From the NCBI GenBank assembly GCA_021806645.1, contig JAJZQX010000007.1, forward strand, positions 62,001 through 126,000: 64,000 bases of DNA. The letters are read 5' to 3'. The notes beneath the pieces were generated by a model. The model saw only the letters and a program-made list of their open reading frames with translations. It did no database searches and was not told the origin of the DNA. Positions 26,173 through 36,789 of this stretch are shown piece after piece. The translations under genes and the position numbers were made by a program. Position 1 is the first letter of the stretch; each line of letters opens with the position of its first letter. This stretch comes from Myxococcales bacterium. GTDB taxonomy: Bacteria > Myxococcota > Myxococcia > Myxococcales > Anaeromyxobacteraceae.

Positions 26173-27374
26173 CACGCTGCCTCCAGGACCATCGCCAGTC
26201 CCTGCCCCACTCCGATGCACAGGCTCACCACCGCGTAGCGTCCTCCGCCGCGGCGCAGCTCCCGCGCCGCGGTGAGGGCCAGCCTGGCCCCCGAGGCCCC
26301 GAGCGGGTGGCCCAGCGCGATGGCCCCGCCGTTGGGGTTGACGCGCGGATCGTCGGGGGAGACTCCGAGGAGCTTCAGGCAGCCCAGCGCCTGGCTGGCG
26401 AAGGCCTCGTTCAGCTCGATCAGATCCAGCTGCGCCAGGGAGAGCCCGGCGCGCTCCAGCGCCTTGGGGATGGCGAAGACCGGGCCCAGTCCCATCAGGC
26501 GCGGCTCGACGCCGGCGGCGCCGGCCGCCAGGATGCGGGCCAGCGGCCGGATCCCGGCCCGCTCCCCGGCGGCGCGCGAGCCGAGCAGCAGGACCGCGGC
26601 GCCGTCGTTGATGCCCGAGGCGTTGCCGGCGGTGACCACCCCACCCTCGAAGAGCGGCCTGAGCCGCGCCAGCCCCTCCAGGCTGGTCCCGGGGCGCGGG
26701 TGCTCGTCGGCCCGGACCACGGTGGGCGGCCCCTTCCCGGCCGCAGGCACCTCGACCGGGTGGAGCTCGGCCTCGAAGAAGCCGGCGGCGCGGGCCCGCT
26801 CGCAGCGCTCCTGCGAGCGGACGGCGAAGCGGTCCGCCTCCTCCCGGGAGATGCCGTGGGCCCGGGCCACGTTGTCGCCGGTCTCCGGCATGGTGTCGGC
26901 GCCGTGGGCGGCCACCAGGCGCGGGTTGGGGAAGCGGGCCCCCAGGGTGGTGTCGAAGGCGCAGAGCTCGCGCGACCAGGGCGTCGTGGCCTTGGCCACC
27001 GCGAAGGGGGCGCGGCTCATGCTCTCGACGCCGCCGGCCAGGTAGAGGTCGCCGTCCCCCACCGTCAGCGCCCGGGCCGCGTCCACCACCGCGGCCAGGC
27101 CGCTGCCGCAGAGCCGGTTCACCGTCTGTGCTGGCACGGTGACCGGGAACCCGGCCAGCAGCGCGGCGTGGCGCGCCACGTTGCGCGAGTCCTCCCCGGC
27201 CTGGTTGGTGCACCCGAGGTAGACGTCCTCGAGCTCCGCCGCCTTCCAGGGGGAGCGGGCCACCAGCGCGCGCATCACCCCGGCGGCGAGGTCGTCGGGG
27301 CGAACCGGGGCCAGCGCGCCGGCGTGGCGGCCGAAGGGGGTGCGCAGCCCGTCGTAGATCCAGGCATCGAGCAT
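26172..27374 (-). CDS. Acetyl-CoA C-acyltransferase (thiolase)
   Basis: A 400-residue thiolase with all catalytic elements: the nucleophile in VNRLCGSGLAAV, NEAFASQ, NPNGGAIALGHPLGASG carrying the catalytic His, and the second Cys in SLCIGVGQGLAM. It cleaves 3-ketoacyl-CoA with CoA, the last beta-oxidation step. The ATG at 27374 starts MLDAWIYDGLRTPFG, the normal N-terminus; earlier starts overlap the FadB-type gene. It lies 13 bases after that gene. Confidence 0.94.
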   Translation of the reverse strand: MLDAWIYDGLRTPFGRHAGALAPVRPDDLAAGVMRALVARSPWKAAELEDVYLGCTNQAGEDSRNVARHAALLAGFPVTVPAQTVNRLCGSGLAAVVDAARALTVGDGDLYLAGGVESMSRAPFAVAKATTPWSRELCAFDTTLGARFPNPRLVAAHGADTMPETGDNVARAHGISREEADRFAVRSQERCERARAAGFFEAELHPVEVPAAGKGPPTVVRADEHPRPGTSLEGLARLRPLFEGGVVTAGNASGINDGAAVLLLGSRAAGERAGIRPLARILAAGAAGVEPRLMGLGPVFAIPKALERAGLSLAQLDLIELNEAFASQALGCLKLLGVSPDDPRVNPNGGAIALGHPLGASGARLALTAARELRRGGGRYAVVSLCIGVGQGLAMVLEAA

Positions 27375-27387
27375 GGGGCCTCCGGGA

Positions 27388-29471
<2,084 letters not shown>

Positions 29472-29475
<4 letters not shown>

Positions 29476-30608
29476 CGGCTCTCCGTGATGAAGCGCTCCA
29501 GGTGGTGCTCGGTGTCGCCGAGCGAGGCCTCGATGGCCATGAGCCGCTTGAAGCCGTGGCTCACCGCCAGCTCGTCGGTGACCCCCATGCCGCCGTGGAG
29601 CTGCACCGCCTGCTGCCCCACGAAGCGGCAGGCCTGCCCCACCACGACCTTGGCCGCCGAGAGCTTGCGCCGCCGCTCCCGGAGGTCGTCCGAGGTGGCC
29701 ACCATGGCCGCCAGGTAGCTCATGGAGCGGGCCTGCTCCACGGACATGAGCATGTCGGCCATGCGGTGCTGGAGCGCCTGGAAGCGGGCGATGGGCCCGC
29801 CGAACTGCTTGCGGGTCCGGGTGTACTCTGTGGTGGCGTCGAGGGTGGCCTGGAGCACGCCCACCGCCTCGGCGCAGAGCGCCGCCACGCCCAGGTCCCA
29901 GGCCGCCTCGAGCGCGGTGAGGGCCGCCCCCTCGGCGCCGAGCAGGGCGTCGGCCGGGAGCGACACCTCGGTCAGGACCACGTCGGCGCCACGCTGGCCG
30001 TCGATGAGCGGATAGGGGATCAGCCTCACCCCGGGTGATCCAGGTGGGACGGCGAAGACCGAGATCCCCTGCTGGTCGTCGACCGCGCCGGAGGTGCGGG
30101 CACTGACGAGGAGCAGGTCGGCGGCGGGGGCGTGGACCACCACCGCCTTGCGGCCGGAGAGCACCCATCCCGCCCCGCCCCGCCGGGCGACGGTCGCCAC
30201 CCGCGAGAGGTCATGGCGGGCTCCCGCCTCGCCATGGGCCGGGACCACGATGCGCCGGCCCTCGGCCATGGCCGGGAGCAGCGCCTCCCGCTGGGCCGGG
30301 GACCCGAGCGCACCCACCAGCGCGCTGCCCAGCACGGCCGAGGCGAGGTAGGGCTCGACCAGCAGCGCCCGCCCCATGGCCTCGAGCGTGAGCATGGTCT
30401 CGATGGCGGCCGGGGCCATCCCGCCGTGCTCGGGCGGGACCTGGAGGCCCAGCAGCCCCAGCTCGGCCAGCTTCCCCCAGATCTCCCGGCTCCAGCCCTC
30501 CGGCGAGCGCAGGATCTTGCGGCGAGCCTCGAAGCCGTACTGCTGCGCCAGGAAGCGCTGCACCGTGTCGGCCAGCGCGCGCTGCTCCTCGGTGAGGTTG
30601 AAGTGCAT
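29472..30608 (-). CDS. Acyl-CoA dehydrogenase, subunit-like (atypical C-terminus)
   Basis: A 378-residue FAD-dependent dehydrogenase fold with N-terminal helices (NLTEEQRALADTVQRFL) and LHGGMGVTDELAVSHGFKR near the end. The C-terminal stretch that normally reads Y-x-G-T/S-x-x-I-Q instead reads LGDTEHHLE, a pattern known from the partner chain of alpha2beta2 acyl-CoA dehydrogenases. The gene directly follows a canonical homologue, separated by 7 bases. I infer that the two products form one heteromeric enzyme. Confidence 0.87.
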
Positions 30609-30615
30609 GGCGGCC

Positions 30616-31812
30616 TCAGAGCCCCAGGATCAGCTGGGCAATGATGTTCTTCTGGATCTCGTTCGAGCCGCCGTAGATGGTGGTCTTGCGCAGGTTGCAG
30701 TAGGTGGCGGCCAGCGGCGCGGCGTGGGCCGGCCCCACCGGCTCGCCCTGGAACCCGCCGTCGAGCGCCTCGACCCGGAACGGCAGGGCGTAGGGGCCGA
30801 CCGCCTGCATCATCAGCTCGGCCAGCGCCTGCTGGATCTCCGACCCCTTGATCTTGAGGAGCGAGGCCTCGGGGCCGGGGGTGCGCTGCTCGGCCTCGGC
30901 CGACAGCACGCGCAGGTTGGTGATCTCCAGCGCCATCAGGTCGATCTCCACCTGGGCCAGCCGCGCCGCGAAGAAGGGGTCCTCGGCCAGGGAGCGCCCG
31001 TGCTTCAGCTCGGCGGCGGCGATGCGCTTGAGCCGCTCCAGCTCCCGCTTCGACGAGCCGATTCCGGCGATGTTGGCGCGCTCGTGGCCGAGCAGGAACT
31101 TGGCGTAGGTCCAGCCCTTGTTCTCCTCGCCGACCAGGTTCTCCACCGGCACCGCCACGTCCTCGAACCAGACCTCGTTGATCTCGTGGCCGCCGTCGAG
31201 CATGACGATGGGGCGCACCGTCACGCCGGGCGTCTTCATGTCGATGAGCAGGAAGGAGATGCCGGCCTGGGGCCTGGCGGCGTGGTCGGTCCGGACCAGG
31301 CAGAAGATCCAGTCGGCGTGCTGGGCCAGCGTGATCCAGGTCTTCTGGCCGTTCACCAGGTAGTGGTCGCCCTGCCGGTCGGCGCGGGTCCGCAGCGAGG
31401 CCAGGTCCGACCCCGCCTCCGGCTCCGAGTACCCCTGGCACCACCAGTCCTCGCCGGAGAGGATGCGCGGCAGGAAGCGCCGCCGCTGCGCCTCGTTGCC
31501 GAAGCGCATGATCACCGGGCCCACCATCTTCAGGCCGAAGGGGAGCAGGCGCGGCGCCCCGGCGGCGGCGCACTCCTCCTCGAAGATGTACTGGCGGACC
31601 GGGTCCCAGCCGGTGCCGCCGTGCTCGGTGGGCCAGCTGGGACCGCCCCAGCCCTGCCGGTGGAGGAGGCGCTGCCACTCCACGGTGTCGGCGGCGGGCG
31701 CGTGCAGCCCTTCCAGCACGTGGCGGCGCAGCGAGGCGGGGAGGCGCTGCTCCAGGAAGCGGCGCACCTCCTCGCGGAAGGCCTGCTCCTCGGGGGTGAA
31801 CGAGAGGTCCAT
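30616..31812 (-). CDS. Acyl-CoA dehydrogenase
   Basis: A 398-residue acyl-CoA dehydrogenase with WCQGYSEPEAGSDLASL (FAD/substrate loop), GQKTWITLAQHADW and the C-terminal YGGSNEIQKNIIA, the FAD-proximal motif of the family. It introduces the trans-2 double bond into acyl-CoA. It is the first gene of the minus-strand beta-oxidation operon. Its ATG at 31812 faces a 200-base divergent intergenic region. An IclR-type repeat lies 36 bases upstream. Confidence 0.92.
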   Translation of the reverse strand: MDLSFTPEEQAFREEVRRFLEQRLPASLRRHVLEGLHAPAADTVEWQRLLHRQGWGGPSWPTEHGGTGWDPVRQYIFEEECAAAGAPRLLPFGLKMVGPVIMRFGNEAQRRRFLPRILSGEDWWCQGYSEPEAGSDLASLRTRADRQGDHYLVNGQKTWITLAQHADWIFCLVRTDHAARPQAGISFLLIDMKTPGVTVRPIVMLDGGHEINEVWFEDVAVPVENLVGEENKGWTYAKFLLGHERANIAGIGSSKRELERLKRIAAAELKHGRSLAEDPFFAARLAQVEIDLMALEITNLRVLSAEAEQRTPGPEASLLKIKGSEIQQALAELMMQAVGPYALPFRVEALDGGFQGEPVGPAHAAPLAATYCNLRKTTIYGGSNEIQKNIIAQLILGL

Positions 31813-31847
31813 GCCCGCCTCCACCCGGCGGCTCGCGGCCGCCGGGC

Positions 31848-31866
31848 CGTTTCGCAGTGCGGAATG
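31848..31866. promoter_or_regulatory. Imperfect inverted repeat matching the IclR-gene operator
   Basis: CGTTTCG-CAGTG-CGGAATG has the left arm identical to, and the right arm 5 of 7 identical with, the perfect repeat in front of the IclR-family gene (CGTTTCG-CGGTA-CGAAACG), with the same 5-base spacer. It lies between two divergent acyl-CoA operons, where a common regulator would bind. The match is by eye only. Confidence 0.45.
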
Positions 31867-32012
31867 CTGGTCCGACTTGCGTACCTTTGGTCCACGCCGT
31901 AGCACGGGCCTGTTGACGGTGGCAAGCCGGGAGTGCCAGCATCGCGGCTCGCGCCCCGAGGGACAGGATAGACCCTTTCTCAAACGCCCGGCGCCTGGAG
32001 GGCCACACCCCG

Positions 32013-32786
32013 ATGAGCCTGCGACGACTGCTCGACCTCTCCGGCAAGGTGGCGCTGGTCACCGGCGGCTCCCGCGGCCTCGGCCTCCAGATGGCCGAGG
32101 CCCTCGGCGAGATGGGGGCCCGGGTGGCGCTCACCGCCCGCAAGGCGGCCGAGCTCGACGCCGCGGTGAAGCACCTGGCCGCGCAGGGCGTGGAGGCGCT
32201 GGCGGTGCCGGTAGACCTGTCGCGGCGGGAGGCCCTCCCGGCCGCGCTCGACGCGGTGCTGGCCCGCTTCGGCACCGTGGACGTGCTGGTGAACAACGCC
32301 GGCACCACCTGGGGCGCGCCGGCCGAGGACTACCCGGCCGAGGCCTGGGACAAGGTGATGCGCCTCAACATCGACGCCATGTTCTTCCTCTCCCAGCTGG
32401 TGGCGCGCCGCTGCATGATCCCGCGCCGCTCGGGGAAGATCGTCAACGTGGCCTCGGTGGCAGGCCTCTCGGGGAACCCGCCCGGCATGCAGACCATCGC
32501 CTACAACACCAGCAAGGGCGCGGCGGTGAACCTGACCCGGGCGCTGGCCGCGGAGTGGGGCCGGCACGACCTCAACGTCAACGCCATCTGCCCGGGCTTC
32601 TTCCCCTCCAGGATGACCACCGGCCTGCTCGGCCAGATCGGCGAGGCGGTGGTGGCCGCCACGCCGCTGGGCCGGCTCGGCGGCGAGGAGGACCTGAAGG
32701 GCGCGGTGGTCTTCCTGGCCTCGGAGGCCTCCCGCCACGTCACCGGTCAGTGCCTGGTGGTGGACGGCGGCGCCTCCCTCTGGTGA
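32013..32786 (+). CDS. Short-chain dehydrogenase/reductase (FabG-like)
   Basis: A 257-residue classical SDR with cofactor motif TGGSRGLG, NNAG at ~90, the catalytic Ser in VASVAG, YNTSK (Tyr and Lys separated by three) and the C-terminal CLVVDGGASLW. The Arg pair after the second strand (TARK) suggests NADP(H). GGAGGG lies about 11 bases before the ATG. It starts the plus-strand half of the acyl-CoA island and probably acts on a hydroxyacyl- or ketoacyl-CoA or alcohol. Confidence 0.9.
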   Translation: MSLRRLLDLSGKVALVTGGSRGLGLQMAEALGEMGARVALTARKAAELDAAVKHLAAQGVEALAVPVDLSRREALPAALDAVLARFGTVDVLVNNAGTTWGAPAEDYPAEAWDKVMRLNIDAMFFLSQLVARRCMIPRRSGKIVNVASVAGLSGNPPGMQTIAYNTSKGAAVNLTRALAAEWGRHDLNVNAICPGFFPSRMTTGLLGQIGEAVVAATPLGRLGGEEDLKGAVVFLASEASRHVTGQCLVVDGGASLW

Positions 32787-32828
32787 TCTCCCCCGCTTCC
32801 CCGCCAAACCCCGCCGCTGGAGGCGTCG

Positions 32829-34046
32829 ATGGACTTCTCGGTATCCGATCGCGTGCTGGGCTTCCGGGGGCTGGTGCGCGAGTTCATGCGCAAGGAGGTC
32901 CACCCGCTCGAGCCCCAGCTCCGGCGCGAGGGCTTCGCGGCGCTCCTGCCCAAGCTCCACGGGGTGCGGGAGAAGGCCCGGGAGACCGGCCTCTTCGCCG
33001 CCCACCTGCCGCCCGAGTACGGGGGGGCCCACCTGCCGCTCACCGAGTTCGCCCACCTCTCGGAGGAGCTGGGGAAGAGCCCCCTCGGCCACTACGCCTT
33101 CAACGTCCAGGCCCCGGACATCGGGAACATGGAGCTGATCCTGGAGCACGGCACCGCCGAGCAGAAGGAGCGCTGGCTCCGGCCGCTGGCCCGCGGGGAG
33201 CTCCGCAGCTGCTTCTCCATGACCGAGCCCGAGTTCGCCGGCTCCAACCCGGTCTGGCTGGGGACCACCGCCACCAAGGACGGCGGCGAGTGGGTGATCC
33301 GCGGCCACAAGTGGTTCGCCTCCGCCGCCGACGGGGCAGCCTTCGCGGTCTGCATGGCCGTGACCAACCCGGAGGCCAAGGACGCTCACCGGCGCGCCAG
33401 CATGATCATCGTCCCCACCGGCACGCCGGGCTTCGAGCTGGTCGGCAACCTCTCCATCATGGGCCACCGCGGCGCCGACTGGATGAGCCACGGCGAGCTC
33501 ATGTACCACGGGGCGCGCGTCCCGCTCTCCAACCTGCTCGGCCCCGAGGGCGGCGGCTTCGTGCTGGCCCAGCACCGGCTCGGCCCGGGGCGCATCCACC
33601 ACTGCATGCGCTGGATCGGCATCTGCGAGCGGGCCCTCGACATCCTCTGCCAGCACGCCTCGACGCGGCAGCTGGCGCCCGGCGACCTGCTCGGCTCGCG
33701 CCAGATGGTCCAGCAGTGGATCGCCGAGAGCCGCGCCGAGATCGACTCCGCCCGGCTCCTGGTGCTCCACGCCGCCTGGAAGATCGAGCGGGAGGGCGCC
33801 CCGGCCGCCCGCCAGGAGATCTCGATCATCAAGTTCACGGTGGCCCGCACCCTGCAGCGGGTGGTCGACCGGGCCATCCAGGCGCTGGGTGGGCTGGGCA
33901 TGACCGACGACACGCCGCTGGCGTTCTGGTACGCCCACGAGCGCGCCGGCCGCATCTACGACGGCGCCGACGAGGTCCACATCACCAGCGTGGCCAGGCG
34001 CATCCTCGCCGGGTACGCCGCGCGGCGCGACGGGGAGGACCGATGA
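32829..34046 (+). CDS. Acyl-CoA dehydrogenase (third copy)
   Basis: A 405-residue acyl-CoA dehydrogenase with SCFSMTEPEFAGSNPVW (FAD/substrate loop), GHKWFASAADGA and LGGLGMTDDTPLAFWYAHERAGRIYDGADEVH at the C-terminus. The final Y-D-G-A-D-E-V-H resembles the ACAD11/FadE-type enzymes that occur with APH-like partners. The next gene encodes such a partner and begins in an ATGA overlap. Confidence 0.92.
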   Translation: MDFSVSDRVLGFRGLVREFMRKEVHPLEPQLRREGFAALLPKLHGVREKARETGLFAAHLPPEYGGAHLPLTEFAHLSEELGKSPLGHYAFNVQAPDIGNMELILEHGTAEQKERWLRPLARGELRSCFSMTEPEFAGSNPVWLGTTATKDGGEWVIRGHKWFASAADGAAFAVCMAVTNPEAKDAHRRASMIIVPTGTPGFELVGNLSIMGHRGADWMSHGELMYHGARVPLSNLLGPEGGGFVLAQHRLGPGRIHHCMRWIGICERALDILCQHASTRQLAPGDLLGSRQMVQQWIAESRAEIDSARLLVLHAAWKIEREGAPAARQEISIIKFTVARTLQRVVDRAIQALGGLGMTDDTPLAFWYAHERAGRIYDGADEVHITSVARRILAGYAARRDGEDR

Positions 34047-35137
34047 GCGAGCCGTCCCGCCCGCGCCTCGACGAGGCCGGCGAGGTCCGGGAGGAGGAGC
34101 GGCTCGACGTGGAGCGGCTCCGCCCCTTCCTCGCCACCGCCCTCCCCGGCGCGGAGGGGCCCATCACCGTCCGTCAGTTCCGCGCGGGCCACTCCAACCT
34201 CACCTACCTGGTCGCCATCGGGGGGCGCGAGGCGGTGCTGCGCCGGGGCCCGTTCGGCGCCCGGGTGAAGACCGCGCACGACATGGGCCGGGAGTGGAAG
34301 CTCCTCGGCGCGCTGCAGGGGGTCTACCCTCGCGCCCCGCGCCCGCTCGCCTTCTGCGAGGACGAGGGGGTGCTGGGGGCGCCCTTCTACCTGATGGAGC
34401 GGGTGCGGGGGGTGATCCTCCGGGGCGACGGCTCGGGGTCGGGGCTGGCGCTCGGGCCGGAGACCCTGCGCGCCACCTCGACGGCGCTGATCGACAGCCT
34501 CGCCGAGCTCCACGCCGTGGACCTGGCGCGCAGCGGCCTCGGCGCCCTGGGCAGGCCGGACGGCTACGTGGAACGCCAGGTGAGGGGCTGGACCGAGCGC
34601 TACCAGGCCGCCCGCACCGACGAGGTCCCGGAGATCGAGGCGGCCGCGGCCTGGGCCGCCGCGCACCTGCCCGCCGCCGGCGGCGTGGCGCTGATCCACA
34701 ACGACTACAAGTACGACAACGTGGTGCTGGACCCGGCCGACCTCACCCGGGTGGTGGCGGTGCTCGACTGGGAGATGGCCACCATCGGCGATCCGCTCAT
34801 GGACCTGGGGACCACGCTCGGGTACTGGACCGACCCCGGCGACTCGCCGCTCCTCAAGGCCCACGCCTTCGGCCCCACCCACCTGCCGGGCAGCCTCTCC
34901 CGGCGCGAGGTGGTGGCCCGCTACGCCGAGCGGACCGGGCGGCCGGTGGACGACCTGCTCTTCCACTACGTCTTCGCGCTCTTCAAGCTCGCGGTGATCA
35001 TCCAGCAGATCTACCGGCGCTACGCCGACGGCCACACCCATGACCCGCGCTTCGCCTCGATGGGCCAGCTGGTGCGCGTCCTCGGCAACCAGGCCGCCCG
35101 GGCGCTGGAGCGCGGGCGCATCCACGAGCTGGGATGA
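34043..35137 (+). CDS. APH-family phosphotransferase (ACAD10/11-type kinase domain)
   Basis: A 364-residue aminoglycoside-phosphotransferase-fold protein with a nucleotide-binding N-lobe (AGHSNLTYLVAIGGREAVLRR), the catalytic loop LIHNDYKYDNVVLD and metal-binding VLDWEMATIGDPLMDLG. In eukaryotic ACAD10/11 this domain is fused to an acyl-CoA dehydrogenase and phosphorylates 4-hydroxyacyl-CoAs for their breakdown. Here the two are separate but overlapping genes. A role in hydroxyacyl-CoA catabolism is therefore likely. Confidence 0.88.
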   Translation: MSEPSRPRLDEAGEVREEERLDVERLRPFLATALPGAEGPITVRQFRAGHSNLTYLVAIGGREAVLRRGPFGARVKTAHDMGREWKLLGALQGVYPRAPRPLAFCEDEGVLGAPFYLMERVRGVILRGDGSGSGLALGPETLRATSTALIDSLAELHAVDLARSGLGALGRPDGYVERQVRGWTERYQAARTDEVPEIEAAAAWAAAHLPAAGGVALIHNDYKYDNVVLDPADLTRVVAVLDWEMATIGDPLMDLGTTLGYWTDPGDSPLLKAHAFGPTHLPGSLSRREVVARYAERTGRPVDDLLFHYVFALFKLAVIIQQIYRRYADGHTHDPRFASMGQLVRVLGNQAARALERGRIHELG

Positions 35138-35856
35138 AGCTCCACGTCCTCTCCAGGAAGGAGGAGCTCGACGGGTACCGCCTGCCCGACAAGGTGGTGG
35201 TGGTCCTCGACGTGCTCTTCGCCACCACCAGCATCGCCGCGGTGCTGGCCCACGGCGCCTCGGAGGTGATCCCGACGCTGGACGGGGAGGCGGCCCTGGC
35301 CGTGGCGGCGGGTCGTGCGCCCGGCTCCTTCGTCCTGGCCGGGGAGCTCGACGCGGAGACCCTGACGGGCTTCGCCCACCCCACGCCGCTGGCGCTGCTC
35401 GACCTGCCGCTGCGGGGCCGGGCCCTGGTCTACTCCACCACCAACGGCACGGTGGCCCTGGCCAGGGCGGCCGGGGCCTCGCGGGTCTACGCCGCCGCGC
35501 TCGTCAACGGTGCGGCGGTGGTGGACCACCTGGTCCGCCACAGCCAGGGCGAGACGATCCTGCTGGTCTGCTCCGGCTCGGCCGCCGCCTTCAACCTGGA
35601 GGACTTCTACGGCGCCGGCCACCTGGTCTCCCACTTCACCCGCCGCGCCCCGGGCTGGGAGCTGTCCGACGCGGCCCTGGCGGCGCGCCTCCTCCACGAC
35701 GGCTGCGACGCGCTGTCGTGCCTGTCGCGGGGCCGGGTGGGCCGGATGATGCTGGAGCGGGGGCTGGACCGCGAGGTCGAGTACGCGGCGCAGCAGGACC
35801 GGCTCGAGGTGGTCCCGGAGCTCCGCGGCGGACGGCTGGTCGCCGCGGCGCCCTGA
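35134..35856 (+). CDS. ComB-like 2-phosphosulfolactate phosphatase family protein
   Basis: A 240-residue protein matching the ComB fold: VVVVLDVLFATTSIAAVLAHGASEV (normally D-V-L-R-A-T-T), GELDAETLTGF, VYSTTNGTVALA and LVCSGSAAAFNLEDFYGAGHL. The R-to-F change in the DVLxATT motif and HPTPLAL in place of the usual N-S-P motif suggest that the substrate is not phosphosulfolactate. It overlaps the phosphotransferase stop by 4 bases, so it could remove a phosphate added by that kinase. That link is inference only. Confidence 0.72.
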   Translation: MKLHVLSRKEELDGYRLPDKVVVVLDVLFATTSIAAVLAHGASEVIPTLDGEAALAVAAGRAPGSFVLAGELDAETLTGFAHPTPLALLDLPLRGRALVYSTTNGTVALARAAGASRVYAAALVNGAAVVDHLVRHSQGETILLVCSGSAAAFNLEDFYGAGHLVSHFTRRAPGWELSDAALAARLLHDGCDALSCLSRGRVGRMMLERGLDREVEYAAQQDRLEVVPELRGGRLVAAAP

Positions 35857-35910
35857 CGGCTCGCAGGTCCCGGGATGGTGGGCGGCGGGCGGTGGGTCCC
35901 TTGCGGACTG

Positions 35911-35938
35911 CGTTTCGCGGTACGAAACGAGGTACCGC
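35911..35938. promoter_or_regulatory. Overlapping inverted repeats upstream of the IclR-family gene
   Basis: CGTTTCG (35911-35917) and CGAAACG (35923-35929) form a perfect 7-bp inverted repeat with a 5-base spacer. A second repeat, GCGGTAC (35917-35923) with GTACCGC (35932-35938), overlaps it. They lie 62-89 bases before the GTG of the IclR-type gene, where such regulators commonly control themselves. Confidence 0.6.
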
Positions 35939-35999
35939 ACCGTGACACCCGGCACCCGCGCCTCACGACGCCCCCCGCCGATCTGCTAGGCTCCTGGCC

Positions 36000-36782
36000 G
36001 TGCCGACGGAAGGGCCCAAGTCGCCGGAGGACCGGAAGTTCGTGACCGCCCTCTCCCGCGGGCTCGAGGTGCTGCGCTGCTTCGGCCCCCGCGATCGCTG
36101 GCTCGCCAACCAGGAGCTGGCCCGGCGCACCGGGCTGGCCAAGCCCACCATCTCCAGGCTGGCCTACACGCTGACCCGGCTCGGTCATCTGCGCTACTCC
36201 GAGACGCTGAACAAGTACGCGCTGGGCAGCGCCGCCATCAGCATGGGCTTCGCGGCGCTGGGCCAGATGGACGTGCGCCGCGCCGCCCGCCCGTTCATGC
36301 AGGAGCTCTCCGACTACACCAAGGCCTCGGTGCACCTGGCCGTGAACGACCGGCTCTCCATGCAGGTGGTCGACACCTACTGGAACAGCGCCTCCTTCGT
36401 CATAGACATCGGCTCGCGGGTCCCGGTCGCCACCACCTCGCTGGGCCGGGCCTGGGTGGCGGCGCTGCCCCCGGCGGAGCGCCGGCGGGTCCTGGCGGCG
36501 ATGCGGGCGGCGCGGCCGGCCGACTGGCCCACCACCCGCAGGCGCTTCCTGCAGGCGTTCCGGGACTACCAGGCGCACGGGTTCTGCTTCGGCCTTGGAG
36601 ACTGGCGCCGCGAGATCAACGCGGTGGCGGCGCCGCTGTTCCTGCCCAACGGCGGCGGCCCCATCGTCATCGGCTGCAGCGGGGCGGCCTTCCAGCTCGA
36701 GCCGGAGCGGCTGAAGCGGGACGTCGGGCCGCGGCTGCTGGCGCTGCTCGGGAACGTCCGCTCGGCGCTGGCCCGGGACTGA
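36000..36782 (+). CDS. IclR-family transcriptional regulator
   Basis: A 260-residue regulator. The N-terminal winged helix spans residues 14-75 (ALSRGLEVLRCFGPRDR, LARRTGLAKPTISRLAYTL), followed by the IclR effector domain from about 85 with ATTSLGRAWVAALPP and INAVAAPLFLP. IclR proteins bind small acids and often control degradation operons nearby. Next to two acyl-CoA operons it is the best candidate for their control, and the inverted repeat in front of it recurs between those operons. The start is GTG at 36000. Confidence 0.9.
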   Translation: MPTEGPKSPEDRKFVTALSRGLEVLRCFGPRDRWLANQELARRTGLAKPTISRLAYTLTRLGHLRYSETLNKYALGSAAISMGFAALGQMDVRRAARPFMQELSDYTKASVHLAVNDRLSMQVVDTYWNSASFVIDIGSRVPVATTSLGRAWVAALPPAERRRVLAAMRAARPADWPTTRRRFLQAFRDYQAHGFCFGLGDWRREINAVAAPLFLPNGGGPIVIGCSGAAFQLEPERLKRDVGPRLLALLGNVRSALARD

Positions 36783-36789
36783 CCGCGAA

